Of a DNA stretch of 64,000 bases, positions 42,354 to 52,062 are shown in pieces. Position numbers and translations under genes: made by a program. Numbering within the stretch: the stretch's first letter is position 1; every line of letters starts with the position of its first letter. Under the pieces are notes generated by a model that was not told the DNA's origin, did not search any database, and saw only the letters and a program-made list of their open reading frames with translations. The DNA comes from Bacteroides sp. CAG:443 (lineage in GTDB: Bacteria; Bacteroidota; Bacteroidia; Bacteroidales; Bacteroidaceae), in NCBI GenBank assembly GCA_000432735.1, contig FR887808.1, positions 9,900 to 73,899 of the forward strand. The letters are read 5' to 3'.

Positions 42354-43276
42354 TACTTTATCTGATTAATATCGTATGGAGTTTCCTGATATACATAATA
42401 GTTCAGCCAGTTGGAGAACAGCAGGTTCGCCGTACTCCGCCAGCGTACCAGCGGTCCCTTTTCAGGATCATTGTCGCGGTAATAGTTCTTCGGCATGTCG
42501 ATAGGCAGACCTTTTCCCAAGTCACGGCGATATTCCGTATCCAGCGTATAAGGAGAATATTCCGAATGACCGGTCACGTAAAACTCACGTCCGCCACGAG
42601 CCATCACAATATGCACGCCCGAATCGTCCGACTCGGAAATGATGGTCAGCTCAGGATGTTTCTCGATGTCTGCACGGCGCACCTCCGTATGACGGCTGTG
42701 AGGCACGAAGAACACATCATCGAAGCCGCGGAAGATAGGCAGCTTGCTCATGCCCTCGCAAATATGATGTTCGAAGATACCGAACATCTTCTTGTCGAGC
42801 GGATATTTGGGAATCCCGTAGTGATGATACAGTCCCGCCTGTGCCGCCCAGCAGATATAGAGCGTAGAAGTGACGTGCGTCCGCGTCCAGTCGAATATCT
42901 CCTGAATTTCGCCCCAATAGTTCACCTCCTCAAAATCGAGGTGTTCCACCGGCGCACCGGTAATGATCATTCCATCAAATTTCTCATCTCGCATCAATTC
43001 GAAATCGCGGTAAAACGCCTTCATGTGTTCGATGGGCGTATTCTTCGAAGTATGGCTTTTCAGCTTCATGAAACTGACCTCAATCTGCAACGGTGAGTTA
43101 GACAACAGGCGGATCAAGTCGGTTTCGGTAGTTATTTTCAGCGGCATCAAGTTGAGGATGACAATTTTCAGCGGACGGATATCCTGCGTACTGGCGCGGG
43201 AATTGTCGATAACGAAAATGTTTTCTTCCTTCAGTAAGTCGATAGCCGGAAGTTTGTCTGGTAAATTAAGTGGCAT
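42353..43276 (-). CDS. metA: Homoserine O-succinyltransferase / acetyltransferase (MetA)
   Basis: A 307-residue MetA-type acyltransferase, activating homoserine for methionine synthesis. The MPLNLPDKLPAIDLLKEENIFVI start, TGAPVEHLDFEEVNYW, the catalytic Cys region TLYICWAAQAGLYHHYGI, and the VPHSRHTE histidine segment are present. Whether acetyl-CoA or succinyl-CoA is used cannot be told here. The start at 43276 fits the family; an ATG at 43303 lies upstream of the transcript start implied by the -7 element TAATTTTG at 43301-43308. No SAM riboswitch is visible upstream. Confidence 0.93.
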   Translation of the reverse strand: MPLNLPDKLPAIDLLKEENIFVIDNSRASTQDIRPLKIVILNLMPLKITTETDLIRLLSNSPLQIEVSFMKLKSHTSKNTPIEHMKAFYRDFELMRDEKFDGMIITGAPVEHLDFEEVNYWGEIQEIFDWTRTHVTSTLYICWAAQAGLYHHYGIPKYPLDKKMFGIFEHHICEGMSKLPIFRGFDDVFFVPHSRHTEVRRADIEKHPELTIISESDDSGVHIVMARGGREFYVTGHSEYSPYTLDTEYRRDLGKGLPIDMPKNYYRDNDPEKGPLVRWRSTANLLFSNWLNYYVYQETPYDINQIK

Positions 43277-43300
43277 TTCTTTATGAATTAATTGCAAGTG

Positions 43301-43308
43301 CAAAATTA
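43301..43308 (-). promoter_or_regulatory. metA promoter -7 element
   Basis: TAATTTTG on the minus strand, 25 nt before the start at 43276. Confidence 0.6.
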
Positions 43309-43471
43309 GGAAATAAAAATAAAATCTCCCTTATTCTTTCACCGGAAAGACTATGAGAGCGAACAGATTATTTGTACAAGACCAACAGTGCACAAACAAT
43401 CATACCCGGATACATCTCATATGTACATGCCAGAAATAAAAACAATATTTACTTTTGTATTCATTTTTCCC

Positions 43472-43786
43472 TTTCTTTGTATAAGATACCTATCAAGATT
43501 GATATTCAGTTTATTGCCTTGTAAGAATAACCTTTCAAAATAACCTACTATGAATGCGAAGAAAAGATATCCGTCACGGTTACAAGCCCAGTTTTTGTGG
43601 CTGCTTGTTACTTTGTTGGCAACAACCTTTGTGTATGCCCAAAATTCGAACGATTCCATTATAGTAGATACATTGGCTTCGGGTGAACCTGTTTACAATT
43701 GTATGAAAGTGGACCAAAAGCCAGAGTTTCCAGGAGGAGAAGAAGCATTATTGACAGATTATCTATTATGCCCCTCGACTCTATAT
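43472..43786 (+). repeat. Direct repeat, left copy, flanking the GH29 gene
   Basis: About 315 bp nearly identical to 46835-47160 at a fixed offset of 3363 bp, covering promoter, leader and the 5' third of a TonB_C-domain gene. The left copy has TTTCTTTG where the right copy has the -7 element TATCTTTG, and lacks 11 bp that correspond to 47130-47140. Confidence 0.85.
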
Positions 43787-43870
43787 AACAATAATTATAC
43801 TCTCTTCGCAGCACAAACGAACGCTCACAAGCTTGCATATATTGAAAAATTTTACGAATATTGCACATAA
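43550..43870 (+). pseudogene. Truncated copy of the TonB_C-domain gene
   Basis: The first about 72 codons match the protein encoded at 46913-47623 almost residue for residue (QNSNDSI..VDTLASGEPVY, VDQKPEFPGGEEALLTDYL). An 11-bp deletion at 43766/43767 then shifts the frame and homology ends about 20 bp later. The remaining 33 codons are unrelated. The promoter -7 element is also degraded (TTTCTTTG). It is probably a dead duplicate. Confidence 0.8.
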
Positions 43871-43959
43871 GTTTGCCGATAACCTAATCTATAAGCCTAA
43901 ACTAAAAAAATCTATAAACCTAAGTATCTATACAGCTACTTTTACAATATTAAGATTCA

Positions 43960-46173
43960 ATGAAAAACCTTCTGTTCATATCCTTAAGTTGCCTGACCTT
44001 TACAGCCTACGGTCAGACCAGAGAATTTGCCAACACCATCAAAGTAGAAGATTCCGATTCGAAGGAAGTAATCCTAGAAAAAGCAGCACATGTCGTCCCC
44101 ACAGCCAATCAGTTGCGTTCGCTGGAAAACGAGTTCATTGCTTTCGTTCATCTTGGTCCCAATACATTTACCCGCATGGAATGGGGAACCGGCAAGGAAG
44201 ATCCGAAAATCTTCGACCTGAAGCAGCTGGATACCGACCAATGGTGTGAAGCCATGAAAGCCGCCGGAATGAAAATGGTAATACTGACAGTGAAGCATCA
44301 CGACGGCTTTGTACTATGGCAGAGCCGCTATACCAAGCACGGCATTATGTCTACCGACTTCCAGAACGGAAAAGGAGATATCCTGAAATCGCTGTCGGCT
44401 TCCTGTAAGAAATACGGACTGAAACTGGGTGTATATCTGTCACCAGCAGATTTGTACCAGATTGAAAGCCCCGACGGATTGTACGGCAACCTGAGTAAGT
44501 ATACGATGCGTACCATTCCGCGGCCCGTCAAAGACCGCCCCTTCAAGAACAAGACCACTTTCCAGTTCATGCTGGACGACTACAATGAATATTTCATGAA
44601 TCAGTTGTTCGAAATCCTTACGGAATACGGCGACATACAAGAAGTATGGTTCGACGGAGCCCATCCCAAGCGTAAAGGAGGACAACGCTACAACTATGCC
44701 GCATGGAAACAGTTGATCAAAGCCGTAGCTCCCAATGCTTCTGTATTCGGACGGGAAGATATTCGCTGGTGCGGCAATGAAGGTGGCAAAACCCGAGATA
44801 CGGAATGGAACGTGATTACCTATCCGGAAAATCCTGATACCACATCTTATTTCCCCGATTTGACTGACAAGGATTTAGGTAGCCGCGAAGTCCTATACAA
44901 AGGCGATTACCTGCATTATCAGCAGGCAGAAACCAATACCTCTATCCGCGAAGGATGGTTCTACCGTGACGATACCCAGCAGAAGGTAAGAAGTGCCGAC
45001 GATGTATTCGACATCTACGAACGTGCCGTGGGTGGCAACTCGACTTTTCTTCTGAACATACCGCCCAACCGGGACGGACGTTTCTCCGACAGGGACGTGG
45101 CAACGCTGAAGGAAGTAGGCCAGCGCATCCGTGAAACATACGGTGTAGACTTGTTGAAGGGCGCAAGCGGTCCGGCAGAGGTTCTGGATGACGATAAAAA
45201 TACCTTCACGACAGTTGCCTGCGGAGCAAAAATAACCCTCACAACTCCCTCTCCCATCACCTTCAACCGTCTTGTGCTTCAAGAAGCCATCGCCCTGAGA
45301 GGAGAACGCGTAGAAGAACACGTGGTAGAAGCATGGATAGACCGCAAATGGAAAGAGATAGCACGCGGCACCAACATTGGCTACAAGCGTATTCTCCGTT
45401 TCCCGGATGTAACGACCAACAAGATTCGGGTTCGTTTCACACAGACACGTCTGGATGCAGCCATCAGCAAAATATCTGCCCACTACTACCATTCACGTCC
45501 ACCACAGCTGTCGGCACACCGTGATGCAAACGGCATGGTTACCATTGAACCTTTGCGACAGGCTTTCAACTGGAACCGCAACAGTGAGAACAGTGCAAAC
45601 AACTTGAATGCAGGCTATACCATTTACTATACGCTGGACGGCACAGAACCTACCGCCTCATCGAAGGTTTATACAGGACCGTTCTTTGCAGATAACCAAG
45701 AGGTAACTGCCGTTTCCGTACTGAATGACCAAAAAGGCGCTGTATGCAAGGAACAATTCGGATATGTCAAGAAAGACTGGAAAGTAGTACACGCAGGCAG
45801 TGAGGACGGCGAGCATCAGGCAGCGTTTGCCATCGATGAAGATCCGGCTACTTACTGGCAGACAGCTCCGGCAGCAACCGACCAAAGTCTGACCATCGAC
45901 ATGGGTAGCGTGAAGTCCATCAAAGGCTTTGCTTATACTCCTCAAAAAGCCAATCAGGAAGGTATGTTTGAGCGTGGTACAATATGGGTAAGCACAGATA
46001 ACCAGAAATGGGAAAAAGCGGATGATTTCATGTTTGGCAACCTGATCAATGACCCTGTAAAACGTTACCATTACTTCAAATCGGAAGTGAAAGCCCGCTA
46101 TGTAAAGATCGAAATGGTCGAATCTGCCAATCGGTCGAAGTATGCTTCAATTGCCGAACTGGATATTCTGTAA
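43960..46173 (+). CDS. Alpha-L-fucosidase, GH29, with C-terminal CBM-like domains
   Basis: A 737-residue secreted protein (signal peptide MKNLLFISLSCLTFTAYGQ). The GH29 barrel spans about 45-400, with WGTGKEDP, KHHDGFVLWQSRYT and the likely nucleophile D232 in EVWFDGAHP. Domains after the barrel are a beta domain, a chitobiase C-terminal-like segment (TIYYTLDGTEPTASSKVYTGPFF, about 545-580) and an F5/8-type discoidin domain (about 610-737). It releases L-fucose from host glycans. No transporter is adjacent. It lies between the truncated and the intact TonB_C gene copies. Confidence 0.92.
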   Translation: MKNLLFISLSCLTFTAYGQTREFANTIKVEDSDSKEVILEKAAHVVPTANQLRSLENEFIAFVHLGPNTFTRMEWGTGKEDPKIFDLKQLDTDQWCEAMKAAGMKMVILTVKHHDGFVLWQSRYTKHGIMSTDFQNGKGDILKSLSASCKKYGLKLGVYLSPADLYQIESPDGLYGNLSKYTMRTIPRPVKDRPFKNKTTFQFMLDDYNEYFMNQLFEILTEYGDIQEVWFDGAHPKRKGGQRYNYAAWKQLIKAVAPNASVFGREDIRWCGNEGGKTRDTEWNVITYPENPDTTSYFPDLTDKDLGSREVLYKGDYLHYQQAETNTSIREGWFYRDDTQQKVRSADDVFDIYERAVGGNSTFLLNIPPNRDGRFSDRDVATLKEVGQRIRETYGVDLLKGASGPAEVLDDDKNTFTTVACGAKITLTTPSPITFNRLVLQEAIALRGERVEEHVVEAWIDRKWKEIARGTNIGYKRILRFPDVTTNKIRVRFTQTRLDAAISKISAHYYHSRPPQLSAHRDANGMVTIEPLRQAFNWNRNSENSANNLNAGYTIYYTLDGTEPTASSKVYTGPFFADNQEVTAVSVLNDQKGAVCKEQFGYVKKDWKVVHAGSEDGEHQAAFAIDEDPATYWQTAPAATDQSLTIDMGSVKSIKGFAYTPQKANQEGMFERGTIWVSTDNQKWEKADDFMFGNLINDPVKRYHYFKSEVKARYVKIEMVESANRSKYASIAELDIL

Positions 46174-46212
46174 ACCGAAAGTGATAGCATAGAGAAAATT
46201 CATACTAAAAAG

Positions 46213-46254
46213 AACCCTGCCATTTCTCCTACTATGGAAAGAAATGGCAGGGTT
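46213..46254 (+). terminator. Terminator after the GH29 gene
   Basis: Perfect 15-bp stem AACCCTGCCATTTCT (46213-46227) with 46240-46254, ending in TTTT. Confidence 0.88.
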
Positions 46255-46390
46255 TTACACTTTTCTTCATCTGACGGATATAATTGCCATTATTAGTTAT
46301 AATATTGACTGGAGGAAATTCGTCTATGGATATTAACTGTAATACTTTAAGTTGATTCTTTCAGCTGCAACTGTTTATAAATAAGTACCT

Positions 46391-46816
46391 ATGAAAGCAA
46401 TACAAAACTGCTTACAGAAAATAGTTATCTATAAAATATATTCTTTAGAAAAGCAAAAAATGGAATATAATGACAATGAAGTATATAATCACATAGGAGT
46501 AGGTTTTTTGATTGTATTCTCATATATAGTACTTATATTGCTTTTTTAATCCGTACGATTATTTAATGAATTGAGAAACAATTCCACACTTATTGTTTGC
46601 GTTACAATATTATGTTTTTCGGCTAAGTATTTTTTCGTAAAACGCTTAAAACAAAAAAAATATGTTCAGGCAATTCACGAAGAATATTTACAAATGGATC
46701 TAAATAAAAGAAAGGAAAACTATAAAATTGGATTATATTACGTTATATTGGTTATTTTATTTCCTCTATTCAGCATACTAGCTATGGAATTAATAGAGTT
46801 TATTACGGATAATTGA
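46391..46816 (+). pseudogene. Small membrane protein gene interrupted by an in-frame TAA
   Basis: ATG at 46391 opens 52 codons ending in a hydrophobic helix (GVGFLIVFSYIVLILLF) and TAA at 46547-46549. The same frame continues without further stops to 46816; a TTG at 46571 could restart it as an 81-residue product (46571-46816). The joined protein would have about 141 residues and three hydrophobic helices, with a basic linker KRLKQKKYVQAIHEEYLQMDLNKRKENYK. I do not recognise the family. Either a nonsense mutation has broken the gene or there are two small proteins. Confidence 0.6.
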
Positions 46817-46834
46817 TTGAAGCGTCCTTTGACC

Positions 46835-47160
46835 TATCTTTGTATAAGATACCTATCAAGATTGATATTCAGTTTATTGCCTTGTAAGAATAACCTTTCA
46901 AAATAACATACTATGGAAACAAAGAAAAGATATCCGTCACGGTTACAAATCCGGTTTTTGTGGCTGCTTGTTACCTTGTTTGCGACAACCTTTGTGTATG
47001 CCCAAAATTCGAACGATTCCATTGTAGTAGATACATTGGCTTCGGGTGAACCTGTTTACGATTGGAGGAAAGTGGACCAAAAGCCAGAGTTTCCAGGAGG
47101 AGAAGAAGCATTATTAACGGATTATCTATGTGCATATTACTATGACCCTCGAGTCTATAT
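46835..47160 (+). repeat. Direct repeat, right copy, flanking the GH29 gene
   Basis: The intact counterpart of 43472-43786. It includes the -7 element TATCTTTG (46835-46842) and the 5' part of the complete TonB_C-domain gene. Confidence 0.85.
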
Positions 47161-47623
47161 TTGTGAACAAGGTCTGAAAAGAAATCGTGTAATCATCAGT
47201 TTGGTAATTGACAAAGAAGGGAATGTAAAGAAACCAAAGATAATCCGCGATCTTGATCCTTGGTTTGATTTGACCGCTCTCAGTTTGGTCAACTTTCTAC
47301 CTCGTTGGAAACCGGGTTTGCTAAACGGTAAAGCAGTAGCGACAAAATATGTTGTACTTGTAAGATTTAGAGAAATTTACCCCAAGGCCAATGACATTGC
47401 TTCTGTAATGGAGTGTCTACTCGATTTGTGCAATACGTCATCGTGGGACAATGTATGGATAGATATCGAAGGCAAAAAGTCAGATTCTCACTTTTTAGAG
47501 ACTATCGATCCCAATAACCTAGAATATTTTCTTGTTTTGAAAAATACTGCTTCTGTGGCTCAGCTTACTTCAGACCCAAAGTATAAGGCAGTCTTATTGA
47601 TAACTCTGAAGAAAAGCAAATAG
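46913..47623 (+). CDS. Secreted TonB C-terminal domain-like protein
   Basis: A 236-residue exported protein (signal peptide ending TTFVYAQ). Residues about 50-150 fit the TonB C-terminal domain (VDQKPEFPGGEEALLTDYL, IISLVIDKEGNVKKPKIIRDLD, LPRWKPGLLNGKAVATKYVVLVRF). It has neither the N-terminal membrane anchor nor the Pro-rich spacer of true TonB, so it is unlikely to energise receptors directly. The last about 85 residues are unrecognised. It has its own promoter (46835-46842), and a broken duplicate lies 3.4 kb upstream. Confidence 0.78.
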   Translation: METKKRYPSRLQIRFLWLLVTLFATTFVYAQNSNDSIVVDTLASGEPVYDWRKVDQKPEFPGGEEALLTDYLCAYYYDPRVYICEQGLKRNRVIISLVIDKEGNVKKPKIIRDLDPWFDLTALSLVNFLPRWKPGLLNGKAVATKYVVLVRFREIYPKANDIASVMECLLDLCNTSSWDNVWIDIEGKKSDSHFLETIDPNNLEYFLVLKNTASVAQLTSDPKYKAVLLITLKKSK

Positions 47624-47660
47624 CCTAATCCCCACATTACAATAGACACAACAACCAACA

Positions 47661-47707
47661 AAAACACCCCTAAAAGTCTTCAGCATCCGACTTTCAGGGG
47701 TGTTTTT
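47661..47707 (+). terminator. Terminator after the TonB_C-domain gene
   Basis: AAAACACCCCTAAAAGTC pairs with GACTTTCAGGGGTGTTTT with one mismatch, followed by a T-run. It may also serve the convergent efflux operon. Confidence 0.85.
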
Positions 47708-47732
47708 ATGAAATACTTATACGGTCGTCCCT

Positions 47733-48908
47733 TTACAACCGATTTTTGTAAATGCTTGCCATCAGCTTCTGGTACTGATTCTCCAGCTCCATGTAAGCCT
47801 GCAAGTTACGGTATACATTGTCGGCTTCCGTATAATAATCGATAATAGAAAGTTGTCCTGCGGTAACGGCTTCTTTCAGCATGTCCAGCGTTTGATGCAT
47901 CAGTTCCACGTCGTATGCCTGCATGGCGGTAGTCAACTGCTGCATTTCGTTGAACTGGCTCTGCACCTGAGCTTCTACCTGCAAGCGGGCATTATCCAAC
48001 AGATACTGGGCACTGATAGCTTGTGCACGGGCTATCTGATGCTTCTTCCGGTTCGAAAAGATCGGTAAACTTCCTCCGATAAGGAAACCGTTGCTCTTTT
48101 CATCGAGTGAGGTGTTGCGACGATAGCCTATTTCCAGCTTCGGCAACCAGCTCTGACGACTTACACTGATGTTCTTCTCGGCAGCACGTGCGGCAGCATC
48201 AGCAGCCAGCAGCGTAGCATCGGTAGCCATTACCTCATCGTACAAGGCGTTATAGTCCTTCAGTGCTTCCACCTGCGGATAATCACGTGAAGTAAAGTCC
48301 ACCGAAAGATTGCCGTTCATGGCAAGCAATTGCTGCAAGGCGGTACGATGAGCAGCGTTATTCTGCGAAACTTCTGTCTGTACACTCATCCGCTCCATCT
48401 TGATTTTATTGACTTCCAATATGCCGGCATCCCCTTCTTCCAATCGCTTTTCGAACAAGGCAAGCAGTTCGTCGGCGTTCTTTTTCCGTTCTTCCAGCAG
48501 TCCTTGCTGTTTGTTCAGCATTACAAGATCCAAGCAGAGATTCTTTGCATTCAGCAGTATACTGCGACGGGTGGCCTCGTACTGACGGTGAAGGGCTTCA
48601 CGCTGCAACTTTCCCGAACGGCTGCGTGCCGCATACAAGGTAGGAAAGTCGAACCCTTGTGTCACAACCAGTTCCGAACTCGACATGCCGGTGATACCTC
48701 TGGTATAAAACGGACTGTATTCCACCGACGGGTCTTCCAGATTGTTCTGTGTCTGGACTTCCAGCTGGGCAGCACGAGTAGCCTGCTGCTGTGCCTGCAA
48801 TTCTTTATTATTCTGTTCTATCTGACGGAGCACCTCGTCGATGCCCTGTGCCTGCATGCCTGCCGTAAAGAACAGGCATGCAGCCAATGTGATATAGGTA
48901 TGTTTCAT
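47733..48908 (-). CDS. TolC/CusC-like outer-membrane efflux protein
   Basis: A 391-residue exported protein (signal MKHTYITLAACLFFTAGMQAQ) rich in long amphipathic helices with repeated Gln/Ala heptads, typical of the outer membrane efflux protein family. It is somewhat shorter than classical TolC (about 430-490 residues). It is the third gene of the adaptor, RND pump, outer-membrane channel operon, 2 nt after the pump gene, and should form the exit duct of a tripartite pump. Confidence 0.88.
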   Translation of the reverse strand: MKHTYITLAACLFFTAGMQAQGIDEVLRQIEQNNKELQAQQQATRAAQLEVQTQNNLEDPSVEYSPFYTRGITGMSSSELVVTQGFDFPTLYAARSRSGKLQREALHRQYEATRRSILLNAKNLCLDLVMLNKQQGLLEERKKNADELLALFEKRLEEGDAGILEVNKIKMERMSVQTEVSQNNAAHRTALQQLLAMNGNLSVDFTSRDYPQVEALKDYNALYDEVMATDATLLAADAAARAAEKNISVSRQSWLPKLEIGYRRNTSLDEKSNGFLIGGSLPIFSNRKKHQIARAQAISAQYLLDNARLQVEAQVQSQFNEMQQLTTAMQAYDVELMHQTLDMLKEAVTAGQLSIIDYYTEADNVYRNLQAYMELENQYQKLMASIYKNRL

Positions 48909-48910
48909 AA

Positions 48911-51900
48911 TTACTGTTTATTAGCATCTGACTTCTTGCGGTTCATCAGTTCGTATACGATCGGAATGATGAATGCATTCAGGAAGGTAGAGGTAAGCAG
49001 ACCTCCCAAGATAACCTTTGCCATCGGGCTCTGGATTTCGTTGCCGGGCAGATCGCCGCGCAAGGCAAGCGGTATCAAGGCCAAAGCAGATGATAAGGCG
49101 GTCATCAGAATCGGGTTCAGACGGTCGAGTGAACCGTGGATAATGCTTTCACGTACTCCCATGCCCTGCTCGTTGCGCAAGGTATTGTAATGGCTGATCA
49201 GCAGCATACCGTTGCGGGTAGCGATACCGAACAGCGAAATAAATCCGATGATAGCTGGAATGCTGACTTCACCCGTGGTAAACAGCAGGGCGAAGACACC
49301 ACCTATCAGGGCAAGCGGCAGGTTCAAGAGAATCACGCCACTCTGTGAGGCGTTGCGGAACTGTACATACAGCAGCAGGAAGATGACCACGATACTCATC
49401 AGCGAAGTAAGCAGCAAGGTACGGCTAGCGGCCTGCTCGCTTTCAAACTGTCCACCGTATTCGATGTGATAGCCTTCGGGCAGCTGTATCTTTTCGTTCA
49501 CCCGTGCCTGAATATCGTTTACCACACTGCGCAGGTCACGTCCGCTGGTGTTTGCCGAGATAACAATCTTACGCTTAACGTTCTCACGGTTGATGGTATT
49601 CGGTCCCATGGACGATTCCACACGTGCCACATAGCTCAGCGGTATCTTGCGTCCCTGGGCATCGTCTATCATCAGGTCTTTGATGCGTTCCATCGAGCCA
49701 CGGTTGTCTTCTGCCGCACGTACCACGAGGTTGAACGATTTTCCATTCTCGTATACCTGAGAAACCACTTCACCCGCCATGTTCACCGTAACAAACTCAT
49801 TGAACTGTGCCAGTGAAATGCCATACTTGGCAAGCATCTCGCGGCGAGGCACAATCTTCAGTTCCGGACGCTCTACCTGCTGCTCCACGTTCAGGTCGGC
49901 AATGCCTTCCACATCCCGTATCGCATCCTTTATCTGGTTACCCAGAGAGAACATCTTGTTCAGGTCGTCGCCAAAGAGCTTGATGGCGATGCTTGCCTGC
50001 GTACCACTCAGCATGGCATCGATACGGTGACTGATAGGTTGTCCGATTTCGATGTTGGCTCCGGTCAGTACCGACAACTTACGGCGTACGTCTTCCAGCA
50101 CTTCCTTGTGTGAACGGCCATCCAGTTCGAACGGAGCTTCTATCTCGGATACGTTTACGCCCAGTGCATGCTCGTCGAGTTCGGCACGTCCCGTCTTGCG
50201 CGCTACGGTCTTGATCTCGGGAATAGTAAGCAGCAGTTCTTCTGCCTGACGACCGATTTTATCGGATTCCTCCAGCGAGATGCCGGGCAGCGAACTGATG
50301 TTGATGGTAAACGAACCTTCGTTGAAGGACGGCAAGAAGCTGTGTCCCAAGGTAAAGAACGCTCCCAATGCTACCACAAACAAAGCGATGGTACCTCCTA
50401 ACACCGTTTTCTTATGTCCTAAGGCCCAAAGCAGTCCGCGTTCGTAATGCTTTTTCAGCCATACGGCTATGAAGGCTTCTTTCGGCAGTCCGTCTTTCTT
50501 GAAATCTCCTCCCAGCAGATAGCTGCACAGTACAGGAGTCAGTGTCAGGGCGACAATGGTCGAAGCAAACAGTGACACGATGAACGCGATACCCAGCGGA
50601 ACCAGCATTCGTCCTTCCATACCGCTCAGGAAGAACAAAGGAACGAAACTTACGATGATAATCAGCGTAGAGTTGAGGATAGGCATACGTACCTCTCGTG
50701 AAGCATGGAATACCACATCCAGCACAGGCTTGCGCTCGCCGACGGGGAGCATGCGATTCTCACGCAGATGCTTCCATACGTTCTCCACATCGACAATGGC
50801 ATCGTCTACCAGCGAGCCGATGGCAATAGCCATACCTCCCAAGCTCATGGTGTTGATGCTGAGTCCCATATAGTGCAGTACCAGAATTGCGATGACCAGC
50901 GACAACGGAAGGGTTACCAGTGAAATGATGGTGGTTCGTGTATTGGCAAGGAACAAGAAGAGTACGATGACCACGAAGATGGCTCCCTCGTAAAGAGATT
51001 TCTGTACGTTGCCGATAGAGCTTTCGATGAAACGCGACTGACGGAAGATGTCGGTAGAAACCTTTACATCGGCAGGAAGATTCTTCTGTAAGTCCTTCAA
51101 CGCTGCCTCCAGTTTCTCGGTCAGTTCGATGGTTCCCGTATTGGGCTGTTTGGTGACGGTGATCAGCACGGAGGGCTTTCCCTTTTCCGAAGCCAGTCCC
51201 AGCTTGGGCTGCTGAGCTCCTATGCGTACGTCGGCTATGTCTTCCAGCGTCACCGGAGCACCGTCGATTGTCTTGACTACCGAACGTGCCATCTGGCGGA
51301 CGTCGTCGGTAGAAACCACGCCACGCACGATGTATTCGTTGCCGTATTCATAAATCACTCCACCGTTGGTATTCTGGTTCATGCCACGGGTTACTGCCAT
51401 CACTTCACCCAGTGTCACACCGTAGTGCTTCATGCGTTCGGGATGCAGCAATATCTGATATTCCTTGATATCACCTCCTAATACGGCAACCTGTGCCACA
51501 CCTCCGGTAGACAGCAGGCGCGGACGGATGGTCCAGTCGGCAAGGGTACGCAAGTCGAGCATGGAAGTGCTGTCGGCTGTCAGTCCCACTATCAGTAGTT
51601 CCCCCAAAATAGACGACTGAGGACCGAGGGTAGGATTGCCCACGTTGGCAGGAAGCGATTCTCCCACGGCTGCCAGCTTCTCGGAAACAATCTGACGCGC
51701 CAGGTAAATGTCGGTACCCCAGTCGAACTCTACCCACACCACGGAAAAACCCGTTGTAGACGATGAACGTACACGGCGTACTCCCGTGGCACCGTTTACG
51801 GCTGTTTCAATCGGGAAGGTAACCAACTGCTCCACCTCCTCGGCAGCCATGCCTCCCGCTTCTGTCATCACCACCACGGTAGGAGCGTTCAGATCGGGAA

Positions 51901-52015
51901 ACACATCCACTTCGGTATGAAATGCCGTATAGGTACCTCCTATCAGCAGCAAGACCGAAGCGACCAGAACCAGCAAGCGGTTCTGCAATGAAAAATGTAT
52001 GATTTTATTCAGCAT
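48911..52015 (-). CDS. CusA/CzcA family heavy-metal RND efflux pump
   Basis: A 1034-residue inner-membrane proton antiporter. It has the RND layout: an N-terminal helix, a large periplasmic loop (about 35-330), helices, a second loop (about 560-860), and C-terminal helices. The HME-RND signature is clear in the TM4 region IGSLVDDAIVDVENVWKHLRENR and in SFNEGSFTINISSLPGISLEESDKIG. The family exports Cu+/Ag+, Zn2+, Co2+ or Cd2+; I cannot assign the metal from sequence. It works with the adaptor and channel encoded on either side. Confidence 0.93.
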   Translation of the reverse strand: MLNKIIHFSLQNRLLVLVASVLLLIGGTYTAFHTEVDVFPDLNAPTVVVMTEAGGMAAEEVEQLVTFPIETAVNGATGVRRVRSSSTTGFSVVWVEFDWGTDIYLARQIVSEKLAAVGESLPANVGNPTLGPQSSILGELLIVGLTADSTSMLDLRTLADWTIRPRLLSTGGVAQVAVLGGDIKEYQILLHPERMKHYGVTLGEVMAVTRGMNQNTNGGVIYEYGNEYIVRGVVSTDDVRQMARSVVKTIDGAPVTLEDIADVRIGAQQPKLGLASEKGKPSVLITVTKQPNTGTIELTEKLEAALKDLQKNLPADVKVSTDIFRQSRFIESSIGNVQKSLYEGAIFVVIVLFLFLANTRTTIISLVTLPLSLVIAILVLHYMGLSINTMSLGGMAIAIGSLVDDAIVDVENVWKHLRENRMLPVGERKPVLDVVFHASREVRMPILNSTLIIIVSFVPLFFLSGMEGRMLVPLGIAFIVSLFASTIVALTLTPVLCSYLLGGDFKKDGLPKEAFIAVWLKKHYERGLLWALGHKKTVLGGTIALFVVALGAFFTLGHSFLPSFNEGSFTINISSLPGISLEESDKIGRQAEELLLTIPEIKTVARKTGRAELDEHALGVNVSEIEAPFELDGRSHKEVLEDVRRKLSVLTGANIEIGQPISHRIDAMLSGTQASIAIKLFGDDLNKMFSLGNQIKDAIRDVEGIADLNVEQQVERPELKIVPRREMLAKYGISLAQFNEFVTVNMAGEVVSQVYENGKSFNLVVRAAEDNRGSMERIKDLMIDDAQGRKIPLSYVARVESSMGPNTINRENVKRKIVISANTSGRDLRSVVNDIQARVNEKIQLPEGYHIEYGGQFESEQAASRTLLLTSLMSIVVIFLLLYVQFRNASQSGVILLNLPLALIGGVFALLFTTGEVSIPAIIGFISLFGIATRNGMLLISHYNTLRNEQGMGVRESIIHGSLDRLNPILMTALSSALALIPLALRGDLPGNEIQSPMAKVILGGLLTSTFLNAFIIPIVYELMNRKKSDANKQ

Positions 52016-52062
52016 AATACTCTAATAAATGATATCCGTATCTGATAAATACTACCCGCACA

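Noticed and set aside
43277..43400. SAM riboswitch or Met leader upstream of metA
   Set aside because: The promoter lies about 25 nt before the start, leaving no room for a riboswitch; no Met-rich leader frame is visible.
46913..47623. Functional TonB energy transducer
   Set aside because: It has a cleavable signal peptide and lacks both the N-terminal anchor and the Pro-rich spacer, so only the C-terminal domain is TonB-like.
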